64,000 nt of DNA, from the NCBI RefSeq assembly GCF_012489685.1, contig NC_080045.1, positions 47,823,096-47,887,095 of the forward strand. The letters run 5' to 3'. The DNA comes from Lotus japonicus. Lineage: Eukaryota; Streptophyta; Magnoliopsida; Fabales; Fabaceae. The first letter of the stretch is position 1. Every line of letters begins with the position of its first letter. Under the pieces are notes generated by a model. It saw nothing but the letters and a program-made list of their open reading frames with translations, did not search any database and had not been told where the DNA came from. Position numbers and translations under genes: made by a program. Of the stretch, positions 1 through 12,725 are shown piece after piece.

Positions 1-345
1 TCCATGCTGTATCAAAATAGCTGCACCCTTTTCTTGCAACTGCCCAATACTTAATAAGTTATTTTTCAACTCAGGTACAAAGAAAACATCAGTGATTACC
101 TGAGTAACTCCATCAATTTGCAGCCTAATTTCACCCTTTCCCAACACAGCCATCTTGGAATTGTTCCCGAGCTTCACAGATTGTCGGAAATCCTCGTTAA
201 GAACCGAGAACCATTGTTTATCTGCACACATATGATTGCTACACCCTGAGTCTAGAAACCATACATCTTCTCTCCTTAAATTATTAAGCTCCACATATGA
301 CATCAATAACATTTCTTCATTATCATCAAGCTCTTGATACCAGAT
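1..345 (-). pseudogene. Ty1/copia Gag-Pol fragment, protease region
   Basis: The minus strand reads open through the copia aspartic protease region, with the motif FLDSGCSNHM at about 227-262 followed by residues typical of the gag-pre-integrase linker (NNLLSIGQLQEKG). The fragment runs off the left edge. At 330-342 the minus strand reads TGGTATCAAGAGC, which resembles the initiator-Met primer-binding site of copia elements. It is followed almost at once by late-gag/protease codons, so most of gag seems to be missing. The protein assignment is firm; the primer-site reading is inference. Confidence 0.75.
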
Positions 346-600
346 TGTTGTGAACAAGAGTATATGGAATGAAAGTTATTTTATGGAAAAGAGCAATTGG
401 CTTATATAAGCCTTACATCAGATAGAAATTGAAAACTAACAAGGAGATAAAAACTGAAACAGAACAACCCACGTTTACATGATAAATGCCTAACGTGTCC
501 TAAATAATAGGAATTATTAACTGAATGAAAAAACTAAAGTTTGATTACTTCAGCCCCAACACTAATTATATTGCTCATCAAAGGAGGCTACTAAATATAA
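346..600 (-). mobile_element. Possible 5' LTR end of the copia fragment
   Basis: Read on the minus strand, this stretch contains TTATATAAGCC, a TATA-like element, and ends in CACAACA directly before the candidate primer site. Both are usual at the 3' end of a copia LTR. The outer LTR end was not found and no second LTR lies in the window. The remainder, about 600-800, shows no recognisable feature. Confidence 0.35.
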
Positions 601-809
601 ATATGTGATTATTTGTAGTGATATATAGCTAGAGACGATGTCTGTTTACAGTTTCAAGATAAAGGGTCTCACAACAAGAAACAACTTAATTGCTATGGTC
701 CAATAACATCGGCCGCCATAGCGGATGCATAAGACTAAAAATAATTATTCATATAATTTAGTTATAGACCAACATTAATTAGCATCAGTTAAGCACATTT
801 CATAGGAGG

Positions 810-1345
810 TTGGTGGAAGGATTGCCCTTCTCGGCCCATGATTTCGGGCAGCATTTTGGGGAAATTCGGATCAAACCTCGCTCATCAAAGGTGTGTCTCA
901 GTGTTTGGGAACCGCCACCAGCGGGTTTTCTCAAGTTTAACGTCGATGGATCATCCAAAGAAAATTCAGGGCCCAGCGGTGTTGGTGGTGTGGTTCAAAA
1001 TCACGGCAAGGAATTTGTGCTTTTTTCTCTACATGTTGGCTTTGCCTGGGCTTACGAAGCGGAAGTCAGAGCTACTCTATCAAAGCTGAAATTCTGAAAA
1101 TAACTAGTACTCCTTGAGCTCTGTAATTATCGAAAGTGATTCCACCCTAGCGATAGGATGTGTTGGGTGCAAAACCAACAGACCTTTAAAGCTTCTACCC
1201 GAGTTAAGACTGATTGATGTGCTTCTTATAGAGATATCTTGTGCGGGTGTTGTTCATGTATTTAGAGAAGAAAATGCCATAGCTGATCACTTAGCAAAGG
1301 AGGGTTGTGGTAGAGCACACTCTTTGTGGAACTTACTTGTACCTA
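810..1345 (+). pseudogene. LINE-type RNase H domain remnant (frameshifted)
   Basis: Two frames together encode a plant non-LTR-retrotransposon RNase H (RVT_3 type). The first, 810-1097, has the FLKFNVDGSSK motif carrying the first catalytic Asp, then GVGGVVQNHGKEF. The second, 1114-1350, has SSVIIESDSTLAI and later REENAIADHLAKEG, the last conserved segment. The two reading frames differ, so at least one indel near 1097-1113 breaks the gene. No reverse transcriptase is attached. It could be a domesticated RNase H-like gene that has since decayed. Confidence 0.65.
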
Positions 1346-1389
1346 TCTAACTGTAGTTCTCTATCTTTCTATAGCAGCTCTTTTTCCTC

Positions 1390-1710
1390 CTTGAATTAGC
1401 GACGGAATTAAAACATTTAATACCCGTCGCTAAATTACCGACGGAATTACCGACGGGAGGGCATCGACGACAGTTATTATCCTTCGCTAAATTCCAAGAT
1501 AAAGTATTTAAATAATATTAGCGAGGGAATCAGCGACGAAACGACAGCGAGGTTACTAATCTGTCGCTAATTTCGTCGCTAAACTTTAAAACATCATTTT
1601 GAATTCAAAACCGTGAATCGGTCGCTAAATCCATTGCATTCCGTCGCTAACAGCGAGGGATTTTTGTCCCTCGCTAAAATCCCTCGCTAAATCACGTTTT
1701 TTTAGTAGTG
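1390..1710 (+). mobile_element. CACTA (En/Spm) transposon terminal fragment
   Basis: The stretch is filled with repeats of GTCGCTAA / TTAGCGAC and related 'tccctcgctaaa' units in both orientations, the subterminal repeat pattern of CACTA elements. It stops at 1710 with TTTTTTAGTAGTG, whose reverse complement begins CACTACTAAAAAA, the classical terminus. The opposite CACTA end was not found, so this is a solitary end or a truncated copy. Confidence 0.7.
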
Positions 1711-2369
1711 GGATGGTCTCAAGCTCTTTTATAATAATAAATCCTTGTTTTTCAAAAAAAAAGGCACATTTTAGAGAATCATGAGTATATATAGGTTGTA
1801 GTAATGTTGTGTTGGCTTCACTGAAGCTAAAAGTGCGGCCCGTACTCCATAACATATATCACAAATATAGCTTTAAATAAAACGGATCGAGTTTAACATG
1901 TTCAACCTCACTCTTTATGAAGGGGTATTATAGTATACAATACATTTTTGTTTGAATAAAAAGCTCCAACTTTCTCTTCTTTAAAATGATTTAAGTTAGG
2001 GGCATTTGTGTAACTTCATTTTTATTTAATTCAAAATTCATACTTTTTTTCTCTCCGACCAAATCCAGTCATACCGAGTTCCAAAAATTATTTCACTCTC
2101 CTAGACCAATATGATAACTCCTTCATCATATATCTTCCCATATAATTTTATGAGTTATAGGTTTGTGCCGGGTTTTCCCTATATAACCAGAAACAAGAAA
2201 CAATTTGATCAAGGAATATTGTGGAGTGTGACGTCTGGGGTTGTTCTGGATGTTTTGCGGAGATCTCAAAACAAACTTGTATTAGATAGGGTGGGTCTCT
2301 CCCCCACTATTGTTTGCAAAAGGGCTGGTGGAGGACATGAAGTTTGTTGCCTTGAATCCAGTTCAGACG
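1711..2369. other. AT-rich spacer, no gene recognised
   Basis: Between the CACTA end and the next RNase H remnant I see only AT-rich sequence. A readable stretch from 2111 may be the degraded upstream part of the following LINE, but it shows no domain. Confidence 0.4.
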
Positions 2370-3073
2370 TTCAGTCATCTTTAGTTGTTAGAGCTAAAGG
2401 TCTCATTTTTCTTAGATGGAGCCATCCGAACCGGGTAAAATTGAACTTAGATGGGTCATTATCTTCTACGACAAAGCATGTTGCATTGTGGGGTTCTTAG
2501 AGATCATGAAGGAAATTCATGTTTGGTTTATTCAGCCAATTAGGTCATTGATATGTTATTCATGCAGATGTTTGGGGATCCTCCATGGAATAAGTATAGC
2601 CCTGGTTAGAGGGTTTTCCAAGATCATTGTGAAAATTGGCTCTCATCTAACAGTGAATTTACTTGATAAAGGGGTGATGAGGTCTAACTCAATTGATTAA
2701 TGAGCTAGATTAAAAGCATTTTTGTTGCTTCTCTCAAATTCATGCTAAATATATCTATAGGGAAACTCGGTTATTGATGCTTTCTTCAAGAATGAGATAT
2801 CCCTCCTCATGCCTTTGAAGATTTATGAGTGAATCCCTTCTTTTTGTAGAGTGTCTTTTATGTTTGTCTCTTGTAATAACCTCTCTCTTTTTGTCAACGT
2901 AATACCCTCTCTCTTTTTTTGTTCAATGTAATACCCTCTTTTTAAGTGCCTAGGTTATGTTATTTTTGTCAAGAGTGCCTAGGTTATGTTGTTTTGGGCG
3001 TCTAGCCCCTTTGGGCTTTGCCAAGAAAACAAAACAATATAATCTCGATCAGTACCATGCTTCAAAAAAAAAA
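2370..3073 (+). pseudogene. LINE 3' end with broken RNase H and poly(A) tail
   Basis: RWSHPNRVKLNLDGSL (about 2410-2460) is the start of a non-LTR retrotransposon RNase H. The reading then shifts to another frame with GILHGISIALVRGFSKIIVK (about 2575-2635) and SHLTVNLL. Downstream come the T/C-rich stretch and the 'cccctttgggctttgcc' block often seen at plant LINE 3' ends, and a run of ten A at 3064-3073. Frame changes and missing upstream domains mark it as dead. Confidence 0.6.
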
Positions 3074-3540
3074 GTGAAAATGGTTTTGGGCCTAATTAAA
3101 TCTTATGGCTGGTATTTTTTCTGAAATACTAAAATAATGCGTAAACCATCATATCCATGTAAAATGTTTCATCATTTTAAATGATGAATATTTATAAGCC
3201 ATGAATTTCTATTCTGATAAATATAAATATGGATTAAATATTTTGAACTATGTAAGTAAGTTTTACAGATATATCAATTTACGTTTCACCATCTTATTAC
3301 ATAATAATAAAATTAAATTAAAAATCAAAACATAAAAAACTAGATATAATGAAAGTATCATAATACATACTAATTAAATTCACATTTTTATGTAATAAAT
3401 TTGCATTCAGGATATACCAGTTACAAATAAGATCCTTCATTTTATACCTCTTTATGTAAGCAAGAAAAAAAACAAGTTGTTCACTTGTAGTACACCTAGT
3501 AGGTAACTGACATTTAGTCCAGAGCACAAAGAAAAATTTA

Positions 3541-3819
3541 GAGCTAATGATTAAATTAGTCCCTAAATTTATTAGCGAGTTTGATTTTAATCCTCTGGAG
3601 AAAAATGACGTTTACTAATTGCAATAGTAAGAGATCTTCCACAAGCATGGGGAAGCATGAAATCATACGCTAGCTTCTCTTAAATGCACGGTGCTTAACA
3701 CATGCATACCTTCCTTTATGAGATTGTCACCTCAGTGAGTGCTGAGTGCCGCTTCTTGTCGGATGGACTAAAATTAAATTCACTAAGAAATTTATGGACT
3801 AATTTCATCATTAATTCAA
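3541..3819. mobile_element. MITE-like element with long terminal inverted repeats
   Basis: The segment at 3541-3594 (taaattagtccctaaattta...) is nearly the reverse complement of 3764-3819. This gives inverted repeats of roughly 54 bp around a core of about 170 bp with no coding capacity. Superfamily not determined; exact target duplications were not found. Confidence 0.6.
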
Positions 3820-3940
3820 AAATTTATTTGGAGATACATATTATTCACTTAAGAATTAGTCTTGAAGTACTGTCGACATGAAAATATGCTGAAAACCAAA
3901 AAATCCTAGTCGGAGAGATAGGTAAGGTGCAGAAAGCATT

Positions 3941-3949
3941 ACGTGGCAA
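3941..3949 (+). promoter_or_regulatory. ABRE/G-box-like ACGTGGC element upstream of FIB4
   Basis: ACGTGGCAA lies about 200 bp upstream of the FIB4 start codon and matches the ABRE/G-box core bound by bZIP factors. Fibrillin genes are known to respond to stress and ABA, which fits, but a single motif is weak evidence. Confidence 0.35.
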
Positions 3950-4144
3950 ATAAGTAAGTGGTAACCAATACAAGGTTCCACACGAACTCACTGTTCTTGT
4001 TCTACTTGTCTTCTTCTCTCATTCACAGTGTTTATTTACACACAAATCTCAATCACAAAACGCAATTTGATTCTTTCTCCTCTAATCTCTCTTCATAGTT
4101 TCATCCTTTTCAATTCCCAAACTCACCCCTTTGAAAATTACTGC

Positions 4145-6408
4145 ATGTCCATGGCTTCTCTCAATTTTCCTCTTCACCCTCCACCTTCTCTCACTCACTC
4201 TTCTTCTACTTCTTGTTCCATTCCAAAGGGTTTTGTTCCATGCTACAACATCCATGCTCTCAAGCTAAAGGGTCACCTTCAAACCTCTCAAAGCAGGCGT
4301 TCTCTCCTTGTTGTGAAATCTGCTGTGGGTGAGGGCCGTGAGGCCTCTGTTGTTGACCCTCCTCCATCTACACCTGACTTCCCATGGGACGCCCCTTCTA
4401 AATCGACTTTGAAGTTCAATCTTCTGGTGGGTTTTTGCTTTTCTTTGCAATTTTGCAGTGATTGACAATATATATCTTGTTTGCTGATGGGGTTGTGAGT
4501 TGTCTGAAACTGCCTTCTTGATTGTTTTTTGACAAATAAAATGATGAATTTTATGAGTGGCTGGAAATGTTTTCATGCTGAGTGTTTGATTATTCAAAAC
4601 TTAGAAAAGGGAAAGTGATGGGGCAAGTGATTATAGTTTGAATTTTATCTATTTGATTTCCATGCTAAAATATTTATTCTTGATTCGACAGATGGTCAAA
4701 TGCCTAAAAGGTTGAGTTTTTTTAGGACAATCACTTGTGGTCTATATATTCGGTTATAGATAGTTGTAGGCTTAGCAAAAAGTTAGTTGATGTACACAAT
4801 TGTTTCTCCCCTATAGAGTAGAGAGCATCATGATATCTCTTGTTTCAGGTTTGTGGACGGTATCTAACCTTTATAAAAGATTGTCTGTAAAAATATTGTA
4901 CACAACTAGGTTTATGTTTGAAATCATTCTGCAGTTGATTCTAAAGCAGAATCAATTCTAGGGTGAAGTGTCTGTGATTAGCTTCTAGGTTTTAGAATTG
5001 ATTCTGATGAAAGAGAAGTCGATCCAAACATGCTATACCTATGACAATAGCCACATGTTGGTTTAGAATGCCCATGAACTTGTAATTTTTGATAAATTTT
5101 TATTGTTGATATTTTTGGGGGGATTGCAAAACTTGTTTCTTATGTTTGAGTTATTAATGCAGAGTGCTGTTTCCGGGCTAAATAGAGGTCTTGCTGCAAA
5201 TGAAGATGATTTACAAAAGGCAGATACTGCGGCTAAGGCACTTGAAGCTGCTGGAGGAGTAGTAGACCTCTCAGTTGAAAATATTGATAAATTGCAAGGA
5301 AGATGGAAACTGATATATAGCAGCGCATTCTCGTCCCGTACACTAGGTGGGAGCCGTCCTGGCCCTCCCACAGGAAGGCTTCTTCCTATAACTCTTGGAC
5401 AGGTCTGGTACTGACTACATGTAATGATATTATGGTAATTTATTTTTGTTTGATTGTATGTTTTCTAGTAGGAAAACTTCAAGTTAAAAATGATGCATAT
5501 TGGTTTAGCAAGTTGAGGATTCTCATATAGCAGTGTATTCTCACTTTGTGCATGTTTAAAAATCCTTTTACAATTGATTTTAAGGTAAAATAAGTTCTGG
5601 GAGAAGCTTCTGTGAGTAGCTTCTGGGTGCCACAATTGGTTCTGAGGAAAAAGTTGATTCATACATGCTACAAGCCTGTGACCCTCCGATTTTTATTGTC
5701 ATCTGCCATTTAATGATCTCTTTTACTTTCTTTTACCTGGAATTGGAAGAAATATATCAATTTTGACTGGTATCTGGGCTGAGCTACATGTTAGAATATT
5801 AGTACAACTTACAATAGATTTTGATTTGGGTCCTATGCATGTGCATTTGTCTGAATAATAATTTGACCCAAATGTTTAGTCTTCATTGAGTTTATGCTTT
5901 GTTTTGCTGATAGGTTTTTCAACGAATTGACGTCTTAAGCAAAGATTTTGATAATATAGTGGAGCTTCAATTGGGTGCTCCATGGCCTCTACCGCCCCTC
6001 GAAGCAACTGCCACATTAGCTCACAAATTTGAGCTAATAGGTTGGTTTTATGTTTTGTGCTTTTCTATTATCTGTATATGCATAGTAACTTTGCATGATT
6101 GCAGATTGCTTCTATTTGACAGAAATTAGAATTGTAGTATAGTACTGTCTTGTGGCTGCTTTTTTATCTGTATGTGGGTGTGTAATGTTTCAGGATCCTC
6201 CAAGATCAAGATAAAATTTGAGAAAACCACTGTGAAGACATTGGGGAATTTCTCACAGTTGCCACCCTTAGAGTTACCTCGAATCCCAGACGCATTAAGG
6301 CCTTCATCTAACAGAGGAAGTGGTGAATTTGAAGTTACATTTCTTGACTCGGATACACGCATCACGAGGGGAGACAAAGGCGAGCTAAGGGTCTTTGTAA
6401 TTGCATGA
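4145..6408 (+). CDS. FIB4: Plastid-lipid-associated protein / fibrillin 4
   Basis: Four exons (4145-4426, 5163-5402, 5914-6040, 6194-6408) join in frame with GT-AG borders to give 287 residues. The first ~70 residues are Ser-rich and acidic-poor like a chloroplast transit peptide. The rest is one PAP/fibrillin domain, with VVDLSVENIDKLQGRWKLIY, FSSRTLGGSRPGPPTGRLLP, LGAPWPLPPLEATATLAHKF and the C-terminal RITRGDKGELRVFVIA typical of the FIB4/PAP6 group. Family knowledge: FIB4 is a plastoglobule and photosystem-associated lipocalin-like protein that affects plastoquinone partition and stress tolerance. Met at 4151 (six bases in) is an equally good start. An open stretch from 4028 lies upstream but lacks transit-peptide character and is probably 5'UTR. 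Introns 1 and 2 each hold a MITE. Confidence 0.9.
4913..5033. mobile_element. Small palindromic MITE in FIB4 intron 1
   Basis: About 120 bp bounded by 'atgtttgaaatc' and 'gatccaaacat', inverted copies of one another, with internal inverted 'agaatcaattct / agaattgattct' pairs. The same family recurs in intron 2, so this is an inserted element rather than an intron motif. Confidence 0.6.
5550..5668. mobile_element. Second copy of the same MITE family in FIB4 intron 2
   Basis: About 119 bp from 'gcatgtttaaaaatcc' to 'gttgattcatacatgc'. It shares with the intron 1 copy the central 'agcttctg(t)gattagcttct'-like block and the gcatgtttg inverted ends. Confidence 0.6.
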
Positions 6409-6859
6409 GTTCTCTATTGGACTTAAAAATCTCCCAACACCAGTGTCTATCATCTTTCTGTTTGTTTATTTTCTTTTCTTTTCTCTGTTGTAACATGTAT
6501 ACTATGTAAAACCACACTTTGTAGCTCCAAGTGAACATGATACTTTTTGTTTAAATGTAACATATATACTTCAACTTTAAAGAATAAATTCTTACTGATC
6601 ATTCGATACGGGTGTTGAGAGAACTGCTTTTCAGTTTTAGAAACGGTTTTCTTTGATATAAGTTGTTTTTCCTCTGATGTTTTCCATGGCACAAATATTT
6701 CTGTACCTCTCAAAATGACAACATGGGTCTTGAGGTTCTGCACCCAAATCTTTCCTGCCGCTAATCTTTCCAATCTATACATGGATTTTCTGTAGAGCGG
6801 CTTTAGCAACTTACTCAAGCATTACCTATGATGTCCTCAAACGATACTTTTGGTAATTA
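6409..6859. other. FIB4 3' flank, no further gene
   Basis: This holds the probable FIB4 3'UTR, T-rich and with an AATAAA at about 6580, and short unassigned sequence. No coding signal was recognised. Confidence 0.5.
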
Positions 6860-7990
6860 CAATTCTAATACAAAAGGTCTGACATTTATTTTTAATGTTT
6901 CAATTAACTTTGTGTTCACTGAACCTTGGATTTTGGATAGCAGAGCGACTGATCATATCACTGCTGATTTCAGATTATTTACCCAATCAGAATCCTCATA
7001 GGTACCCACATGGTCTTCTGCTCCATTCACATCTATTGGGGCTATACCATTCAACTCAGATATCACTTGGAATAATGTTTTATGTGTTCCTTCTTTTAAT
7101 TTGAACTTGATGAGTAAAATCAACAATGCTCTTAGTTGTTGTGTCATTTTATTCCCTACTTTCTATGTCTTGTAAGACTTGACCACTTGGTAGATGATTG
7201 GCTTAGGTAAACAACATGAAGGTCTCTATTACATGTCTCCCTTACAAACAACATATGCTTTCTCAACCCTCAAATTTATGATATATGCATCTAGGACATC
7301 TTTGACCAGCTCATCTTAAATTAGTTTCTCCACTATTGCCTTTCAATAATTAACCTTTTGCTGATAATTGTAAGATTTATCCCATGGCTAAACAAACTAG
7401 GCTTCCTTACTCTCCAAATTTTATATTAACTCACGATTCTTTTGATGTGTTTCATTGTCGTGTATGGGACCTCTCAAAGTCCCCACACATTCAGGAGAAG
7501 CATTGCACCAGAATCAAACATGGAGTTTGGCTCCTGTATCTGTTGGTCATAAGCTCATTCGTTGTAAATGAGTACTCCATATAGTATAAAATATAAATTT
7601 GATGGCACCAATTGAGTGTTATAAGGCATGTCTTTTTGCTAAGAGATACAACATAGTTGAAGGCATTGATTATCAAGAAACATTTTCTACTAGATCTGCA
7701 AAATACATTTTTTCATAGTGACTTGCACAAGGTTAGTGTACATGGAGCCTCCACCTGACCTTCATTGACTGGGGGAGAACATTGTATATCGACTCAACAA
7801 AGTCACTTTATGAACTCAAACAAGCATAAATTGACTACTCTCTTTTCATTAAATCTCAAGATACATCGCTTACTATTGTCCTTACTTATAATGTGACATT
7901 CTTCTTACAAAAAAATGGTCTTGAATAAATGAAGTGTCTTAACTCTCAAAGAGTTTCTTCTCAATTGCTTTTGTTCAAAGACCTTGGAGA
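6860..7990 (+). pseudogene. Decayed Ty1/copia polyprotein
   Basis: Fragments in several frames line up in the order of a copia Gag-Pol. First is the protease WILDSRATDHITADFRLF at about 6927-6980, with Ser-Arg where Ser-Gly is usual. Next comes VLCVPSFNLNLMS-like sequence, then a DLTTxRMIGLGKQHEGLYY-like linker near 7180, and reverse-transcriptase pieces CYKACLFAKRYNIVEGIDYQ (about 7620-7680) and YRLNKSLYELKQA (about 7790-7830). Stops and frameshifts are frequent and no LTRs were found. It is an old dead copy. Confidence 0.7.
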
Positions 7991-8504
7991 TTTTTACTCA
8001 AAAAAAAAAAGACCTTGGAGATTTGAAATTTTTTTAATGCCCTCTAATTCCAAAAAAGATATTTTCTTGTCTCTAAGAAAATATGTTCTAGACATTTGCA
8101 AGATTCAAGACTACTTTGATGAGGTAATTCGAAGTTTCTTTCCATACATAAAATTCTAATATGAGACTTTACCCAAGGAAACCAAATATGTACCACTTGA
8201 ACCAAAATTAAATTTGGACTAATAATAAAATGATTTTATAGTATATTGAAATAATCAAAATATAGCAAAAAAAAAAATTAAAGACTATATGACGATGTTA
8301 TGCAAATTTCTTTATCTTTTCCTTAAAAAAATTCTTTATCTTTTGTTTATATTTTTTTAAGTTATTGTCGCTGAAAAATTATTAATTGAAACATAAATAA
8401 TGTTCTTTTAAGGTTTTTTCACATCTAATGGCTATGAGATTAATCATTTACCTCAGAGTCAGTGCACTAATTTGTAAGGAGTTAAATAAATTTTTTAATT
8501 ATTA
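7991..8504. other. AT-rich spacer, nothing recognised
   Basis: AT-rich sequence between the copia remnant and the nested transposon block, with no coding or repeat signature that I could identify. Confidence 0.4.
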
Positions 8505-11330
8505 TTTTTATAGGTAAATGTTACTCCCTCCGTTCCAAAATGTAAGTTGTTTTAGAGTTTTTACTATATTCCAAAATACTAGTGTTTTTTACCCGCGCGT
8601 TGCACGGGAAATTTGTCTATTGTATTTGATACATCGATTAATATTTTAAATTATAAAATATTTAAAATGCTAAGAATGTAAGAACAATCATAATAAAGAT
8701 GTAGATATTTAAAGAGCACAAATTTAGACACTCAATTCTAGTATTTTGTAAGCATACACTGAATAGACTAATATAAAGATTTTGAAAAACACAAAAGTTA
8801 TTAGGCCAAAATATTTAAGTTTTGCATATATGAGGTATAACTGAATTTTGTTTGCCTTAAGGTTTTGAGTGACAAATGTGGTGTCCAATCTACTTTGATG
8901 TGCTCTGTGCTCATGTAAGCCATGATCCCCAGTTTATCCGCAAGGAAGTGATGCCAACAACCTTTGATGCTTTGTTTGACATGATTTACAATAAATAAAA
9001 AACTGAATTTTGGTTGCGAAGATGTATACTTGTGTTGCATAAAGGGTATTGCTTTTGTGTTTTAGATATGTAACAATACATAAATATATAATTATTGTTT
9101 ACATTATTAAAAATACACTTAAGTTATATAAAAATGTTTTTTTTAACTATGAGTACACATTTTTCATTTATCATGTAAAATGTTCCTTCCCGAGAGATCT
9201 CATAACTCGAATATGTTAGCACTAATAAATTTAGGTCATAAATCTATAGTACATATGTATTCATATTTTTTATTCCTCATACTATTTTAACTATCAAACT
9301 ATTATAGTTATATACATATATAAATATACCCTCTTAAATTTTTTTAAAAATACTAAAATTAATTATATTAATTTTTTTCTATTAATTTTAACACAATCAT
9401 TTTCATATAAAATATCCCTTCGTGGAAGACGTTTACTCCTTCCAACACCATGTCCAAGAACTACGAAATTCAACAACATAGAGTATGCTCTTCGTATCTA
9501 GCATTTTACTCTGTATGCTTACCTGACATTCTTTTTTCTATGCTTTACTTCGAGTGAAACCCAACGCAAGTCAAACCTTCTAATGTGATTTCAGGTAACA
9601 ATATAATAAAATATAGAACCTTCAAACATCTCGTCCTACAAATCTCAAATTATAATATTCATATATGATTGCTCAATCCTAAGTTCTTTGCCATATCTAA
9701 AAGAAATGAGTCATGTTTATCTCAACTACTCTTATGGTAAGAGCCCTTTTAAGCCAACATATGCATGTCGCGCTCAGTAGTACCTGCAGGTACTTGATCT
9801 TCAAGTTCTTGTTTGAATTGTTAAGAGCCTCTCTTGGTGGCTCAAGGAGGAGACCTTCAAGACCGTTTAAAGAAGCTCCCTTGGTCAATCTTGAAGACTG
9901 GCAAAGCTTCCTCTTGGGTGAAAAATCCACCAAACACTTATTGTCAGACCAATTTTCCCCAATGCTACAAAGATTGAGCCATACCTCCTAGAGTTTGAAA
10001 TAAGGTGGTTAGTTAAGCTTAAATATCACCCAAAAGCAAACCTAGAGTTTGATATTTGAAAAAAGTAAAATATCACATTTCACAGGGCATGGCCTCAATT
10101 AAATCATTTATCAAAAGCTGTTATAAAACAAAGCCTTAAATCTCAATCAAAGCTTGAATCAAATATTCACACCAGATTAGTAATTACTATTTTTATAACC
10201 TTAGTTTTATCAGTGCAAGAAAAACCAAAAACATATAGCATAAAAAGATGTAGCACAAACAAAAGGTTTTAAAGACATAAAAATATAATTCGATTGAATT
10301 TCTAGTTTGACATCTTTTGGCACCAGATTTGGATCAAGCAACCCATCATTTACACAAAAACTTAAAAGGGTATAACACAAAGCATATAAAATACTGCATT
10401 TATCGGGATTTATAAATAAATTTGAAATCTGTAATAAGTGACACACAAATCCAATTTTGAAAATATGAAGTGTGGGCAAATTTACCAAAATTTAAAAGCA
10501 AGAGTTACCAAAGTTACCAATAGAAAAGTCTCAGCGATGAACTCTATACTATTTTCAAATATTCATGCTCTGAAATCTCTTTATTCAATAAGAGGAAGAC
10601 ATTCCCAGAATCATAGAAAGGGAAACATAAAATGATTATTTAAAACCAATCAGAATATACTTTTGCTGAAAAATCACCACATAATATCAACGAATAGTGT
10701 AAAGAAGCCAAAACTTAGGCATATGTAAAAAATTCAGATATTTTGAAGAAAACAGAAAATATAGGATCTCTAAATCCTGATTAAATAGGTAACCTGCTGC
10801 TAGCACATTCTAATCCTGATTTCTTGCAATAAAGAAACTAACTCAGCATCCACCTCTATGGACAGTTTTTGAAATAAATCAATAGATTGGCATGTCACTA
10901 TATAAATACATATTCAACATAGCAAGGGAACACGTCTACATACTCCATGGATTGAACAAAAGAAGTTATTAAACAAATTAAGAATTGAAAGAGGACGCGC
11001 TGTTAACATTATATATCAGGTAAGATAGTGAGTGATTAATATATAGTAAAAGATGCCAGACAGAAAGAGTTAGAGCATGGTACATTTCTCTTTTAGTAAT
11101 AGTCCGAGAGAGCAATTATTCCAATCAATTACCATAAGCTGTCAAATCCCCTGAAACAAAAAGAGCAAATAAAAGGCAGTCTAAAATTGATGAATTTCAC
11201 TTTCTTTTATTGTGACTTGAGAGGGACTTTTCTTAGCAAAAATGAAGAGGAAGGGAAACATAAAATGATTATTTTAGGCCAATCATATTTTAAGCAAGCT
11301 CCAAAGCAGTAATTGTTGTGAACATGAAAC

Positions 11331-11715
11331 ACATGAGCAGCACCCCTGTAGCATCCATTGACATTAATTTACACGATATCTAGCTGAACTTTATGTTATT
11401 CGTCCTATATAAAAATATGTACCACCCTAAAGAGCCATCCTGCACAAAACCAAAAGGGCTATAAAATGAAAAGCTGCATAGAATACTCAAATAACCTATA
11501 AAAAACTATTGCTAAATGTTGTTCCATTCCATCCAACATGAGCAGCACCCCTGTAGCATCCATTGACATTAATTTACACGATATCTAGTTGAAGTTTATG
11601 TACCACCCTAAAGGGTCATCCTGCCCAAAACCAAAAGGGCTATAAAATGAAAAGCTGCATAGAATAGTCAAATACCTATAAAAAACTATTGCTAAATGTT
11701 GTTCCATTCCATCCA
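11331..11715. repeat. Tandem duplication of ~200 bp inside the Helitron
   Basis: The unit at 11331-11535 (acatgagcagcacccctg... to ...ttccattccatcca) recurs at 11536-11715 with about 24 bp deleted and a few substitutions. Confidence 0.85.
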
Positions 11716-12058
11716 GTCTATGGATAACCTGTTTGTAGTACCATCCTGCTTTAACAATGTCAGAGACATTATTCACAATTATGAGATTTGTTCTCTTTAA
11801 AGTACTAATCCCACATGCACCAAGGACTGATTCTACAATGTTCAATGAAGAACTTGGTAGGGTTGGTAAAGCTTTGCCGCAACTTCAATAGTCAAATTCT
11901 TGAACCCTACTTATATAGTTGGAGCTTTGCTCCCAAGTCCAAAGGGAATAGAAATAATCAATCAGTTTAAATCATCTGTGTATTTTATTGGCGTAAAATA
12001 TATGCTTCAATGATTTGATTTTATTCTTCTAAAAGTTATTACAGGACATAAACAGCAG

Positions 12059-12125
12059 CTAAAAGGTTAGCCTCAAAGTGAATGCTTCACTGTTGCAGTT
12101 AAAAGGTTGGCCTCAAAGTGAAAAT
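12059..12125. repeat. Short direct repeat in the Helitron
   Basis: 'taaaaggttagcctcaaagtgaa' at about 12060 is repeated with one change about 40 bp later. No function is apparent. Confidence 0.6.
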
Positions 12126-12639
12126 CTTGACACATAGCTACATAAACAAAGGACATAAAAGAAGTAAAAAATGAAGCTCTGTTGCCTTAAACCACATTGT
12201 TAGAGAAAGAGAAAAGCAAATTAAAAAATTAACAAAAAACAACAGCAAAAAATAAACAAAAATGCAGTCTAAATGGCAAAACAAAGAGAAACTAAACTCC
12301 AGTGTACATAATTAGCATTATTTAGAAGAAAAAATCATACCACAACATGTAGATGTTACCTTTAACCTTATAATTATCAATCAATAAATTAAGTAAAAAG
12401 GCATAGTATCAATAACAGAGGAGCATAAGTTTAAGAAATTAAATAACCTTATAATTTCTTTAACCTATTTTATTATATAGCTCCTTTAACTATATAAACT
12501 AATCAAGCAATAAGGCATATGGAGTTAACATTCTAAAAGAGAAAATTTAACTAATATAGTCATTGATATGATGTATAGTAGTTTCATGAAAGACAAACTA
12601 AAGAAATTAAAAATTCTTACTTCTTTTCAATGACCAAAC

Positions 12640-12725
12640 ACAACAAATTAGAGATCAAAATAAATGAGAATGAAACAGAAGGAATGGTGGAGTATCTGCA
12701 AGCATCTATGACTGAGATCATTCAG
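12640..12725 (+). other. Possible captured exon in the Helitron
   Basis: An open stretch with coding-like composition (EIKINENETEGMVEYLQASM) is followed by CAG|GTTAGT, a good splice donor, and preceded by an AG. It runs antisense to the Helitron. I do not recognise the protein. It may be a host gene fragment captured by the element or chance. Confidence 0.25.
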
